DNA from: Candidatus Omnitrophota bacterium
GTDB lineage: Bacteria > Omnitrophota > Gorgyraeia > Ghiorseimicrobiales > Ghiorseimicrobiaceae
Length of the DNA: 40,598 bases
NCBI GenBank assembly: GCA_030681595.1
Contig: JAUXSB010000010.1
Location: forward strand, 1-40,598
Direction: 5' to 3'
The translations under genes and the position numbers were made by a program. Under the pieces are notes generated by a model, which was not told the DNA's origin, did not search any database, and was given only the letters and a program-made list of their open reading frames with translations. Below, piece by piece: positions 20,343 to 28,145 of this stretch; position 1 is the first letter of the stretch, and each line of letters opens with the position of its first letter.

Positions 20343-20813
20343 ATGCCGGAAAATAAAGAATTAAACCGAGCGTACAATTACGCATCGCGTCTTTTAAAAA
20401 TCAGGCCACGCTCAGAGAACGAAATAAGATTTAGGTTAAGTCAAAAAAAATACAGCCAAGATGTAGCCGAGGCGCTGATTAAGTCGCTTAAAGATTCAGG
20501 ATATGTTGATGATTTTAATTTTGCCGTAAGCTGGGTAAGGGAAAGGATAGCCAAGCCGTTAGGTATAAGGCGACTTGAGTTTGAGTTAAGAGAAAAAGGC
20601 GTAGCTAAAGAGATAATAGGGACGGTCATTGCGCAGGCAAAAAAAGATTATCCCGAGCGTAAGATAATCGACGGATTAATAGAAGAGAAGTTTGCTAAAT
20701 TTTTAAATAATCCAATAGATGAAAAAGTGCGGCGTAAAATTCAGGGGTTTTTGCTGCGTCGGGGTTTTAGCCCGGATAAGGTGATAGAAGCGATAGAAAA
20801 ATTAGTAGCATAA
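20343..20813 (+). CDS. recX: Regulatory protein RecX
   Basis: A 156-residue all-helical protein made of three-helix repeats that binds and limits RecA filaments. RLLKIRPRSENEIRFRLSQK and LKDSGYVDDFNFAVSWVRER (G-Y-x-D-D) are typical, as is the C-terminal FLLRRGFSPDKVIEAI. It follows recA in the same transcript and ends eight bases before alaS. Confidence 0.93.
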   Translation: MPENKELNRAYNYASRLLKIRPRSENEIRFRLSQKKYSQDVAEALIKSLKDSGYVDDFNFAVSWVRERIAKPLGIRRLEFELREKGVAKEIIGTVIAQAKKDYPERKIIDGLIEEKFAKFLNNPIDEKVRRKIQGFLLRRGFSPDKVIEAIEKLVA

Positions 20814-20821
20814 ATTTATAG

Positions 20822-23401
20822 ATGACAACAAACGAATTACGTCATAAATATTTAGAGTTTTTTGAGCTAAAAGGCCACAAAATAGTCCCTTCGGACCTGC
20901 TTGTTCCGGCAGATGACCCGACAGTTCTTTTTACTTCAGCCGGGATGAACCAGTTTAAGAAGCAATTCTTAGGTCAAATTACTGATTTTCGTAGGGCTTC
21001 CACCTGCCAGAAATGCCTCAGGACAGACGATCTGGATAAGGTAGGCAAGACCGCCTCCCATCATACTTTCTTTGAAATGCTGGGAAATTTTTCCTTTGGA
21101 GATTATTTTAAAAAAGAGGCGATTAGCTGGGCATGGGAATTTATGACTGTAGCCCTTAAAGTACCCGAAGATAAACTTTTGGTTTCAGTGTATAAAGATG
21201 ACGCTGAAGCGTATAAAATCTGGAAAGACATAGTAAAAATTCCTGAAGCAAAAATTGTAAAATTAGGCGATCATGATAATTTCTGGCCGGCGGACGCGAT
21301 TATCGAGGGGCCCAACGGGCCGTGCGGGCCGTGTTCGGAGATTTTTTACGACTGGGGAAAAGACGCTGGGTGTGGTAAGCCGGACTGTTCGCCCGTATGT
21401 AGTTGTGGAAGGTTTGTCGAGGTATGGAATTTAGTTTTTACGCAGTTTAACCGTAAAGGACAAATTGGCGTAAGGGGTGATTTAGAGCCTCTGCCGAATA
21501 AGAATATTGATACCGGCATGGGCCTTGAGCGGATGGCCTCGGTTTTGCAGGGCGTAAAAACTAATTTTGAAATTGACATTTTTGAACCGATAATAAAAGA
21601 GATAGTATCGGGCATCAAATATCAAACATCAAGCAGGGGAGCGGTTAACGCGGTAGCAGACCATGTCCGTGCCGTTACCTTTGCTATTTCAGACGGTGTT
21701 ATGCCGTCTAACGAGGATAGGGGTTATGTTATAAGAAAGCTTATCCGCTTGGCTTATTTACGCGGGAAATCCTTAGGGCATAAAAAACCGTTTATTTATA
21801 AGATCGTACCTTTAGTGGCCGAAGTAATGAAAGAGCCGTATCCTGAATTGACTTCGCATCGTGAAAATATCTCATTGATTATTAAGGCGGAAGAAGAAAG
21901 ATTTTGTGAAACGCTTTCCGAGGGTGAGAGGATTATTGCCGATAGAAAAGAGCTGTCCGCAAAAGATGCTTTTATGCTTTATGATACGCACGGCTATCCT
22001 TTGGAGCTATTAAGAGAAAAAGGGGTCAAGTTTAACGAAAAAGAAGTAAACGTTATGCTGGAAGAGCAGCGCGCTCAATCCAAGAAATCCAGCCTTTTAT
22101 CCGGAGATGTTTTTGGAGTAGCTGCTTCAAGCACGGATTTTAAAACCGAATTTTTAGGGCATAAGCAGGAAAGTTCTCAAGCGCTGGTCCTTGCCGTGCG
22201 CCAAGATAAAGAAGGTACCGCGATAATTTTAGATAAGACGCCGTTTTATGCAGAATGCGGCGGGCAAATCGGCGACAAGGGCAAGATAGAATCCGGGTCC
22301 GCTTACGCCGAAGTTCTTGATACAAAAAAAATAAACGATACAACCGTGCATCTTGTCAAAATCATAAAGGGAGAATTTAAAACAGGCGATGAAGTGAGGG
22401 CAGGAATAGATAAAGAAAGGCGTTTAGATATCGCACGAAATCACACCGCTACTCATTTACTTCAGGCGGCATTACGTAAGGTTTTGGGCGAACACGTCCG
22501 TCAGCAGGGTTCGCTTGTTTCGGACGAATATTTGAGGTTTGATTTTACTCATTTTAAGGCGCTGACTAAAGAAGAACTTTTACGCGTTGAAGAACTGGCC
22601 AATGAATATATCCGTAATAATGATAGTGTATGCAAAGAAGAATTGGGCCTCGATGCGGCAAAGAAATCCGGGGCGCTAGCTTTTTTTACGGAAAAATATA
22701 GCGATAAAGTGAGAGTTATCTCGGTAGCCGATTATTCAAAAGAATTCTGCGGCGGCACCCATCTAGATAGCACCGGCCAGATTGGGCTTTTTAGGGTTGT
22801 TTCGGAAAGTTCCATTGCCTCAGGGATACGCCGTATTGAGGCCATTACAGGCAGGACAGCTTACAAAAAAATGCAGGAAGATGTGGCATTGATTAGGGAT
22901 TTAAGTGAAATGCTTAAGGCTCAGCCAGAAAACTTAAAGGGCGAAGTGGAAAATATATTGGAACAGAATAAAGAATTGAAAAAGCAAATATCTGATTATA
23001 AAATATCTGATTTTGAAAATACAATTCCAGAATTACTGAAGAAAAGTATAATTATCAAAAACAATATTAATTTAATAGTTCTTCATCTTGAATTTAATAA
23101 TATGCAATTTTTGCGGCAGGCAGCCGATAAATTGAAGGATAAGATAAAGGGTTCGTATGTTGTTTTCCTTTTTTATAGGGATTTGTCTACAGGAGATTAT
23201 ATTTTTACATTCTCGATATCCGCTGATTTAAAAGATAAAGGGTATGATGCAAGACAACTTATTTCGAGATTTGGTCTTAAGGGCGGCGGTAGGCCGGATT
23301 TAGTTCAAGGCGGCATGAAAGGGAGAGATTGGCATAGCGGGCAAGAGGAATTATGGCAGAATCAAGAAACAATTAAAACATATTTAAAGAATAATTTATG
23401 A
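20822..23401 (+). CDS. alaS: Alanyl-tRNA synthetase
   Basis: An 859-residue class II synthetase. The catalytic core holds TVLFTSAGMNQF, HHTFFEMLGNFSFGDYFK and GPNGPCGPCSEIF. A Cys-rich segment GCGKPDCSPVCSC follows, as in many bacterial AlaRS. The editing domain has HTATHLLQAAL and CGGTH, and the C-terminal part ends in GLKGGGRPDLVQGG. It is complete. Low-complexity AT-rich stretches encode GIKYQTSS (about 21614-21634) and ISDYKISDF (about 22990-23016) between domains. The order recA-recX-alaS is common in bacteria. The last four bases overlap the hisD start. Confidence 0.97.
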   Translation: MTTNELRHKYLEFFELKGHKIVPSDLLVPADDPTVLFTSAGMNQFKKQFLGQITDFRRASTCQKCLRTDDLDKVGKTASHHTFFEMLGNFSFGDYFKKEAISWAWEFMTVALKVPEDKLLVSVYKDDAEAYKIWKDIVKIPEAKIVKLGDHDNFWPADAIIEGPNGPCGPCSEIFYDWGKDAGCGKPDCSPVCSCGRFVEVWNLVFTQFNRKGQIGVRGDLEPLPNKNIDTGMGLERMASVLQGVKTNFEIDIFEPIIKEIVSGIKYQTSSRGAVNAVADHVRAVTFAISDGVMPSNEDRGYVIRKLIRLAYLRGKSLGHKKPFIYKIVPLVAEVMKEPYPELTSHRENISLIIKAEEERFCETLSEGERIIADRKELSAKDAFMLYDTHGYPLELLREKGVKFNEKEVNVMLEEQRAQSKKSSLLSGDVFGVAASSTDFKTEFLGHKQESSQALVLAVRQDKEGTAIILDKTPFYAECGGQIGDKGKIESGSAYAEVLDTKKINDTTVHLVKIIKGEFKTGDEVRAGIDKERRLDIARNHTATHLLQAALRKVLGEHVRQQGSLVSDEYLRFDFTHFKALTKEELLRVEELANEYIRNNDSVCKEELGLDAAKKSGALAFFTEKYSDKVRVISVADYSKEFCGGTHLDSTGQIGLFRVVSESSIASGIRRIEAITGRTAYKKMQEDVALIRDLSEMLKAQPENLKGEVENILEQNKELKKQISDYKISDFENTIPELLKKSIIIKNNINLIVLHLEFNNMQFLRQAADKLKDKIKGSYVVFLFYRDLSTGDYIFTFSISADLKDKGYDARQLISRFGLKGGGRPDLVQGGMKGRDWHSGQEELWQNQETIKTYLKNNL

Positions 23402-24627
23402 AACTCATCCGTTCCACCAATACAAAAGAATTAGGAAAGATTTGCTCGCGGTATCTCTTGCGCAAAAAGCGTATTGAGGAAGTAGTGCGCAATGTTATTG
23501 AAGATGTGCGGTTATACGGAGACGATGCTTTAATAAAATATACCCGTCGGTTTGATAAGGTGAAGCTTTCTTCTAAATCTATCCGTGTAACCCAGGCCGA
23601 AATAAGTAGCGCATACCAGAATATCAGCCCGGATTTTGTGGCAAATTTAAAGTTAGTCATTGAAAACGTAAACAAGTTTTATCGTAAGCAAATAAAAAAA
23701 TCATGGAAGATAAAAAATGAGGACGGCGTTATCTTAGGAGAAAAAATAACCCCGATTGAAAGCGTAGGCGTTTATGTGCCGGCAGGAACCGCGCCTTTGG
23801 TTTCGTCTGTTTATATGAGTGTGCTTCCGGCAAAAATGGCCGGGGTAAAAAGAATTGCCTTGGTAAGCCCGCCGGATAAATTCGGAAATATCAACCCGCA
23901 TATTCTGGTGGTTGCGGATTTATTAAAGGTTAACGAGGTATATAAAGTCGGAGGAGCGCAGGCAATTGCGGCTTTGGCTTTCGGTACAAAGACTATTTTA
24001 GGGGTAGATAAAATTGTCGGCCCGGGCAACAGCTATGTAACTGAGGCAAAACGCCAAGTTTTCGGCTTTGTGGATATTGATATGGTAGCAGGGCCAACGG
24101 AACTGGTGGTAATTGCTGATCAGAACGCTAACATCGATTATGTCTCTGCTGATTTATCCGCCCAGGCAGAGCATGCCGGGGGGCTTGCGATACTTGTTAC
24201 TACCAACAAAAATTTTGCCCGCCAGATGAAAGATAAAATTAGTTTAGGTTATGTTATCTTAGCAAAAAATTTAAATGAGGCGGCGGAAATTTCAAACCGT
24301 ATCGCTCCCGAACATCTGCAGATAATGCTTAAAAATCCCAAAAAGTTACTTTCAAGGATAAAAAATGCCGGCGCGATATTTTTAGGCGATTTTACACCTG
24401 TTGTAGTCGGTGATTATGTGGCAGGGCCCAGCCATGTCCTTCCTACGACAGGAACGGCGAAGTTTTTCTCCGGGCTATCGCTTACGGATTTTTTGAAATC
24501 AAGCCATATTATATCTTATTCTAAAAGGGCCCTTGAGAAGGTGAGAGTGCTCTTAGAAAAGTTAGCCGGTATTGAAAGCTTAACTAAACATGCGGAATCA
24601 GTGAAGATAAGATTTGAGGATAAATGA
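23398..24627 (+). CDS. hisD: Histidinol dehydrogenase
   Basis: A 409-residue zinc enzyme that carries out the last two oxidations of histidine synthesis, histidinol to histidine with NAD. Motifs are intact: VGVYVPAGTAPLVSSVYM, KIVGPGNSYVTEAKR, DMVAGPTELVVIAD, AEHAGGLAILVT, NRIAPEHLQIML and GPSHVLPTTGTAKFFSGLS. It starts on the ATGA overlap with alaS and opens the his gene group. hisG and hisC, often next to hisD, are not in the window. Confidence 0.97.
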   Translation: MKLIRSTNTKELGKICSRYLLRKKRIEEVVRNVIEDVRLYGDDALIKYTRRFDKVKLSSKSIRVTQAEISSAYQNISPDFVANLKLVIENVNKFYRKQIKKSWKIKNEDGVILGEKITPIESVGVYVPAGTAPLVSSVYMSVLPAKMAGVKRIALVSPPDKFGNINPHILVVADLLKVNEVYKVGGAQAIAALAFGTKTILGVDKIVGPGNSYVTEAKRQVFGFVDIDMVAGPTELVVIADQNANIDYVSADLSAQAEHAGGLAILVTTNKNFARQMKDKISLGYVILAKNLNEAAEISNRIAPEHLQIMLKNPKKLLSRIKNAGAIFLGDFTPVVVGDYVAGPSHVLPTTGTAKFFSGLSLTDFLKSSHIISYSKRALEKVRVLLEKLAGIESLTKHAESVKIRFEDK

Positions 24628-24675
24628 GTTTTTGCATCGAATTCTATACGCCGGATTCATTAATATATTTAATTT

Positions 24676-24771
24676 ATCCCGCCTCGTAATATGTATCAAA
24701 ATTTTGTTCCATAATTTTGATACACTCAGCGGGATCAATTCGTCCCGAAGCTACGGGGCTCATCGAGAGGA
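24676..24771 (+). repeat. Double-hairpin leader element C, upstream of hisB
   Basis: Outer stem ATCCCGC/GCGGGAT (24676-24682, 24729-24735). Inside is the perfect 11-base stem GTATCAAAATT/AATTTTGATAC (24693-24703, 24713-24723). Then comes TCAATTCG, a second small hairpin CCCG-AAGCTA-CGGG, and CTCATCGAGAGGAC, whose GAGAGG is the ribosome binding site of hisB. It has the same plan as the elements at 29642 and 30052. Confidence 0.6.
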
Positions 24772-24777
24772 CAAAAA

Positions 24778-25380
24778 ATGAAAAATAGAGAGTTTATTAT
24801 AGCGCGCAGAACTAACGAGGTTGACATAAACGGAAAATTAGTAATCGATGGCACCGGAAAGACTAAGATAAAGACGGGGTTTGAATCACTCGACCATTTA
24901 TTAACGCTCTTTGCCTTTCATGGATTTTTTGATTTAGAGCTGTCCGCAAAAGGAGACTTAACCCATCATATTCTTGAGGATATTGGAATCGCCTTAGGCG
25001 ATGCTTTTAAGAAAGCATTGGGGGTATCATCAAGCATAAAAAGATACGGCTATGCTTCAGTTCCAATGGATGAAATACTGGCCAAGGTTTCAGTAGATTT
25101 AGGCGGCAGGGATTCTTTTGTATGGCATGGAGTGGCTGGAGTGGTTAATGTTAAAGATAGCTTGGATTTAAATGCCGGCGAATTAAAGTTATTTCTAGGA
25201 TCTATCGCAAAGCATATAAAGATGAATTTATTTATAGAGTATCTTTCGAATGTTGGCGAGATAGACACCCATCATCTTTTTGAGGCAATATTTAAGGCGT
25301 TAGGCATAGCTTTAGACCAAGCCACGCAGATTGATCCGCGCAGGAAGGGTATTCCCTCCACCAAGGGTATAATCGATTAA
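24778..25380 (+). CDS. hisB: Imidazoleglycerol-phosphate dehydratase
   Basis: A 200-residue monofunctional HisB that dehydrates imidazoleglycerol phosphate using manganese. The two repeated metal motifs are GDLTHHILEDIGIALGDAF and DTHHLFEAIFKALGIAL, with GFESLDHLLTLFAFHG before them. It lacks the phosphatase domain found in E. coli HisB. Its length is normal. It starts seven bases after GAGAGG, which is the end of double-hairpin element C. It is separated from hisD by that 150-base spacer. Confidence 0.96.
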   Translation: MKNREFIIARRTNEVDINGKLVIDGTGKTKIKTGFESLDHLLTLFAFHGFFDLELSAKGDLTHHILEDIGIALGDAFKKALGVSSSIKRYGYASVPMDEILAKVSVDLGGRDSFVWHGVAGVVNVKDSLDLNAGELKLFLGSIAKHIKMNLFIEYLSNVGEIDTHHLFEAIFKALGIALDQATQIDPRRKGIPSTKGIID

Positions 25381-25385
25381 ATGAA

Positions 25386-25511
25386 CCCCGTTAGAGATAG
25401 TCCCCGCTTTTAGCGGGGACGTCTAAAATGGATAAATGCTTGAATAGGCTATAGCTTACAGAATTATGAATACAGTAGGTATAAATACAAGAAAAGGTAT
25501 CTCTAGCGGGG
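25386..25511 (+). promoter_or_regulatory. Structured leader ending at the hisH start codon
   Basis: CCCCGTTAGAGATA (25386-25399) pairs with TATCTCTAGCGGGG (25498-25511) over 14 bases with one G-T pair. Inside is the perfect hairpin GTCCCCGCT-TTT-AGCGGGGAC (25400-25420). CCCCGCT (25402-25408) could instead pair with the downstream AGCGGGG (25505-25511), so two exclusive folds are possible. The last paired base is the G of the GTG start of hisH. A possible nine-codon peptide frame starts at 25429, with no histidine run. Confidence 0.45.
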
Positions 25512-26134
25512 TGAAAATTGCAATCATTGACTACGGGATGGGCAATATCGCAAGTGTCAGGAAAGCCTGTATTCATTTTGGCGCAAGCGCGGGTGTCGTT
25601 ACTAGACCTAAGGAGTTGGGCAGGGTTGATAAGATTATTTTACCGGGGGTGGGTGCGTTTGGCGATGCGATGCGTCAGCTTACCAAGATGGGCTTAGATA
25701 GCGAAATAGAAGAAAAGATATCAGCAGGCATGCCTTTTCTGGGGATATGCCTAGGGATGCATTTGTTATTTGAAAAAAGCGAAGAATCTAAAGGGGTAAA
25801 AGGGTTGGGTATTTTAAAGGGTAGGGTGGTGAAGTTTAAGGGGATGGAAATCAAAGTGCCGCATATGGGGTGGAATCAAATAAAAATCAAATATCAAAAA
25901 TCCAATATCAAAAATGCAGTACTAAAAGGCGTAAAAGATAATTCTTATGTGTATTTTTGCCACTCATATTATGTAGCGCCGGTTGATAAGAATATAGTTG
26001 CGGCAACGACTGATTACGGCGGAAAATTCGCCTCAGTTATCGCGAAAGATAATATTTTCGGAATACAGTTTCATCCGGAAAAAAGTCAACGTACTGGCCT
26101 TAAAATATTGGAGGATTTTATTAAATTATGCTGA
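25511..26134 (+). CDS. hisH: Imidazole glycerol phosphate synthase, glutaminase subunit
   Basis: HisH releases ammonia from glutamine and passes it to HisF. KIAIIDYGMGNI is the normal N terminus, so I start at GTG 25511 (207 residues). ATG 25466 is in frame and would add 15 residues, but it lies inside the structured leader and has no clear ribosome binding site. The class I amidotransferase triad is present: GICLGMHLLF with the nucleophile Cys, and FGIQFHPEKSQ with His and Glu. An AT-rich low-complexity stretch near 25875-25915 encodes QIKIKYQKSNIKN. The stop overlaps hisA. Confidence 0.92.
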   Translation: MKIAIIDYGMGNIASVRKACIHFGASAGVVTRPKELGRVDKIILPGVGAFGDAMRQLTKMGLDSEIEEKISAGMPFLGICLGMHLLFEKSEESKGVKGLGILKGRVVKFKGMEIKVPHMGWNQIKIKYQKSNIKNAVLKGVKDNSYVYFCHSYYVAPVDKNIVAATTDYGGKFASVIAKDNIFGIQFHPEKSQRTGLKILEDFIKLC

Positions 26135-26853
26135 TTATTCCCGCAATTGATATAAAAGATGGTAAAGTAGTTCGGCTCTGGCAGGGTGATTTCAATAAAA
26201 TTAAAGCCTATTCGGATAGCCCTGAGTCGGTGGCTTTGGAATGGCAGCGGCAGGGGGCAAAATTTTTACATATCGTGGATTTAGACGGCGCCTGTTCAGG
26301 GAAACTGGAGAATTTATCGGCGATTAAAAAAATAGCCAAGATAATCAAGATTCCTTTTGAAGTCGGAGGTGGGATACGTAGCCTTACAACAATTAAACAG
26401 TTGATAAACTTAGGCGTCAAAAGAATAGTTTTGGGAACAAAGGTTTTGCAGGATAAGAATTTCCTGAAGGAGGCAATTGTAAAGTTTAGGGGTATGATTA
26501 TCGTCAGTATTGACGTGCGGGAGAATAAGGTTGCTTCAGACGGCTGGCTGCGGGTAGGAAATTTAGATGCCATGGATTTTGCCCGGGAATTAAAAAGGTT
26601 AGGCCTTGAGACAATTATCTATACTGATATCAAACGCGACGGTACCCTCACCGGGCCTAATTTTGGCGCAATCGAAGAAATGGTTAATGATGCGGATTTA
26701 AAGGTTATCGCTTCCGGAGGCGTCTCTTCTTTAAAGGATTTAAGAGAATTAAGAAAATTGGAAAAGAAAGGCCTGATAGGCGTAGTTGTGGGAAAAGCCC
26801 TCTACGAAAATAGGTTTATTTTACGAGAGGCGATTAAGGTGGCGGGAAAATAA
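26128..26853 (+). CDS. hisA: Phosphoribosylformimino-5-aminoimidazole carboxamide ribotide isomerase
   Basis: A 241-residue (beta-alpha)8 barrel that carries out the Amadori rearrangement of ProFAR to PRFAR, the substrate of HisF-His[15 protein letters not shown] holds the first catalytic Asp. [15 protein letters not shown] holds the second, and FEVGGGIRS and [16 protein letters not shown] are phosphate-binding loops. It starts on an overlap with the end of hisH and ends two bases before hisF. Confidence 0.97.
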   Translation: MLIIPAIDIKDGKVVRLWQGDFNKIKAYSDSPESVALEWQRQGAKFLHIVDLDGACSGKLENLSAIKKIAKIIKIPFEVGGGIRSLTTIKQLINLGVKRIVLGTKVLQDKNFLKEAIVKFRGMIIVSIDVRENKVASDGWLRVGNLDAMDFARELKRLGLETIIYTDIKRDGTLTGPNFGAIEEMVNDADLKVIASGGVSSLKDLRELRKLEKKGLIGVVVGKALYENRFILREAIKVAGK

Positions 26854-27254
26854 AAGTGTTGGCAAAGCGGATAATTCCTTGTCTAGATGTAAAAGCCGGC
26901 CGCGTAGTAAAGGGGGTAAAATTTTTAAACCTGCGCGATGCCGGAGACCCAGTAGATGCGGCTCGGTTTTATGATCAAGAAGGGGCTGACGAACTGGTTT
27001 TTTTGGATATTACCGCAAGCGCTGAAGAAAGAAAAATTATTCTGGATGTAGTACGCAGGACCGCAGAAAATATCTATATCCCTTTTACTGTAGGCGGAGG
27101 GGTAGGTAATATAGAGGATATAAGGAATTTACTTAATGCCGGAGCGGATAAGGTTTCTATAAATACCGCGGCAGTAAAGAATCCGCAGTTAATAAAAGAG
27201 AGCGCGTTTCGCTTCGGAAGCCAGTGTATTGTAGTGGCAATCGATGCTAAAAGA

Positions 27255-27280
27255 AGTTGGCCAGTTGGCCAGTTGGCCAG
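27255..27280. repeat. Tandem 8-base repeat in hisF
   Basis: Three exact copies of AGTTGGCC (27255-27278) plus AG. Eight is not a multiple of three, so a change of copy number changes the hisF frame. Confidence 0.9.
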
Positions 27281-27312
27281 ATAAAAAAATAAATGTTGAT
27301 AAACAGATAAAT

Positions 27313-27347
27313 AACCGGCAAACCGGCAAACCGGACAACAGGCAAAC
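27313..27347. repeat. Second tandem 8-base repeat in hisF
   Basis: About three copies of AACCGGCA, then degenerate copies (AACCGGAC, AACAGGCA). Its reverse complement resembles the first repeat (CC-R-GTT-K-G), so the two can form an imperfect hairpin. Confidence 0.75.
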
Positions 27348-27695
27348 ACAAAAATGGGAAGTATATATTAACGGAGGGCGTACCCCTACGGGTTTAGACG
27401 CGGTGAAGTGGGCAAAGAAAGCGGCGCGATTGGGCGCGGGAGAGATTTTACTTACGAGCATGGATTGTGACGGGACTAAAAATGGCTATGATTTAGATTT
27501 AACCCGTAAGATAACCCAGGCCGTAAATATCCCGGTGATTGCCTCGGGCGGCGCAGGGAAATTAGGGCATTTTTATCAAGTATTTAGGCAGGCGTCTGCT
27601 GATGCGGCGCTGGCGGCATCATTGTTCCACTATCGGGAACTAAGTATAAAACAAGTTAAGCGGTATCTAAGAAGAAGGGGCGTAAACGTTAGGTT

Positions 27696-28061
27696 ATGAA
27701 TAAAAAATGCGGAATGCGGAATGCGGAATGCGGAATTAAAACGAAGAAACTTCCGAAATTAAAATTTGATGATAAAGGGTTGATTCCCGCGATAATTCAG
27801 GATTACAAAACTAAAGAAGTATTGATGGTCGCTTATATGAATAAAGAGTCTGTTAGGCGCACTATAAAATTAGGGAAGACCTGTTTTTGGTCGCGCTCCC
27901 GAAGTGAATATTGGATTAAGGGTAAAACCTCAGGGCATTTTCAATTTGTAAAAAGTATTGCCTATGATTGTGATGCTGATGCGTTGCTGATTAAGGTGCG
28001 CCAGGTAGGCGTTGCCTGCCATACCGGGAATTACTCGTGTTTTTATAGAGAAATTAAATAA
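27696..28061 (+). CDS. hisI: Phosphoribosyl-AMP cyclohydrolase
   Basis: A 121-residue HisI without a HisE domain. It opens the adenine ring of [56 protein letters not shown] (metal-binding D-x-D-x-D type with Cys), and [14 protein letters not shown] (zinc Cys/His) are intact. It begins with [18 protein letters not shown], encoded by four copies of the 7-base repeat TGCGGAA, so the first 18 residues are probably not part of the conserved fold. It starts four bases before the end of hisF (ATGA overlap). Confidence 0.94.
   Translation: MNKKCGMRNAECGIKTKKLPKLKFDDKGLIPAIIQDYKTKEVLMVAYMNKESVRRTIKLGKTCFWSRSRSEYWIKGKTSGHFQFVKSIAYDCDADALLIKVRQVGVACHTGNYSCFYREIK
27708..27735. repeat. Tandem 7-base repeat at the start of hisI
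   Basis: Four exact copies of TGCGGAA right behind the start codon region of hisI. A unit change would shift the frame. Confidence 0.85.
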
Positions 28062-28068
28062 TTTTTCT

Positions 28069-28138
28069 GATTACACTGATTATAATTCGATTACACCGAT
28101 TAGAATTTGTGTAATCATTTTTAGAAATCAGTGTAATC
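28069..28138. repeat. Nested inverted repeats before trpE
   Basis: Perfect outer arms GATTACACTGATT (28069-28081) and AATCAGTGTAATC (28126-28138), and perfect inner arms GATTACAC (28089-28096) and GTGTAATC (28109-28116). The arm sequence is like the AATC-GTGTAATC repeats scattered in many bacterial genomes. It ends seven bases before the trpE ATG, with no ribosome binding site in between. Confidence 0.75.
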
Positions 28139-28145
28139 TGTGTCT

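Larger units (their letters stand above)
26856..27699 (+). pseudogene. hisF: Imidazole glycerol phosphate synthase, cyclase subunit, frameshifted
   Basis: HisF closes PRFAR into imidazoleglycerol phosphate and AICAR. The first frame, GTG 26856 to a TAA at 27282-27284, covers [15 protein letters not shown] (catalytic Asp) through [10 protein letters not shown] (second catalytic Asp, strand 5). The rest, from [13 protein letters not shown] through [15 protein letters not shown] to the end at 27699, is in the +1 frame. Between them are three copies of AGTTGGCC and three of AACCGGCA. With one or four copies of the first repeat the whole gene reads as one protein of about 283 residues after gaining a copy, or about 278 after losing two. 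That is some 30 residues longer than normal, with the extra part in the loop after strand 5. It may be a pseudogene, a phase-variable gene, or an assembly error in the repeat. Confidence 0.88.

Noticed and set aside
25429-25455. Leader peptide for histidine attenuation
   Set aside because: A nine-codon frame exists but contains no histidine codons, so classic attenuation is not supported.
27244-27699. Split HisF working as two half-barrel proteins
   Set aside because: The natural half-barrel boundary is before strand 5. Here the break is after strand 5, so a restart at ATG 27244 would lack that strand and its catalytic Asp.
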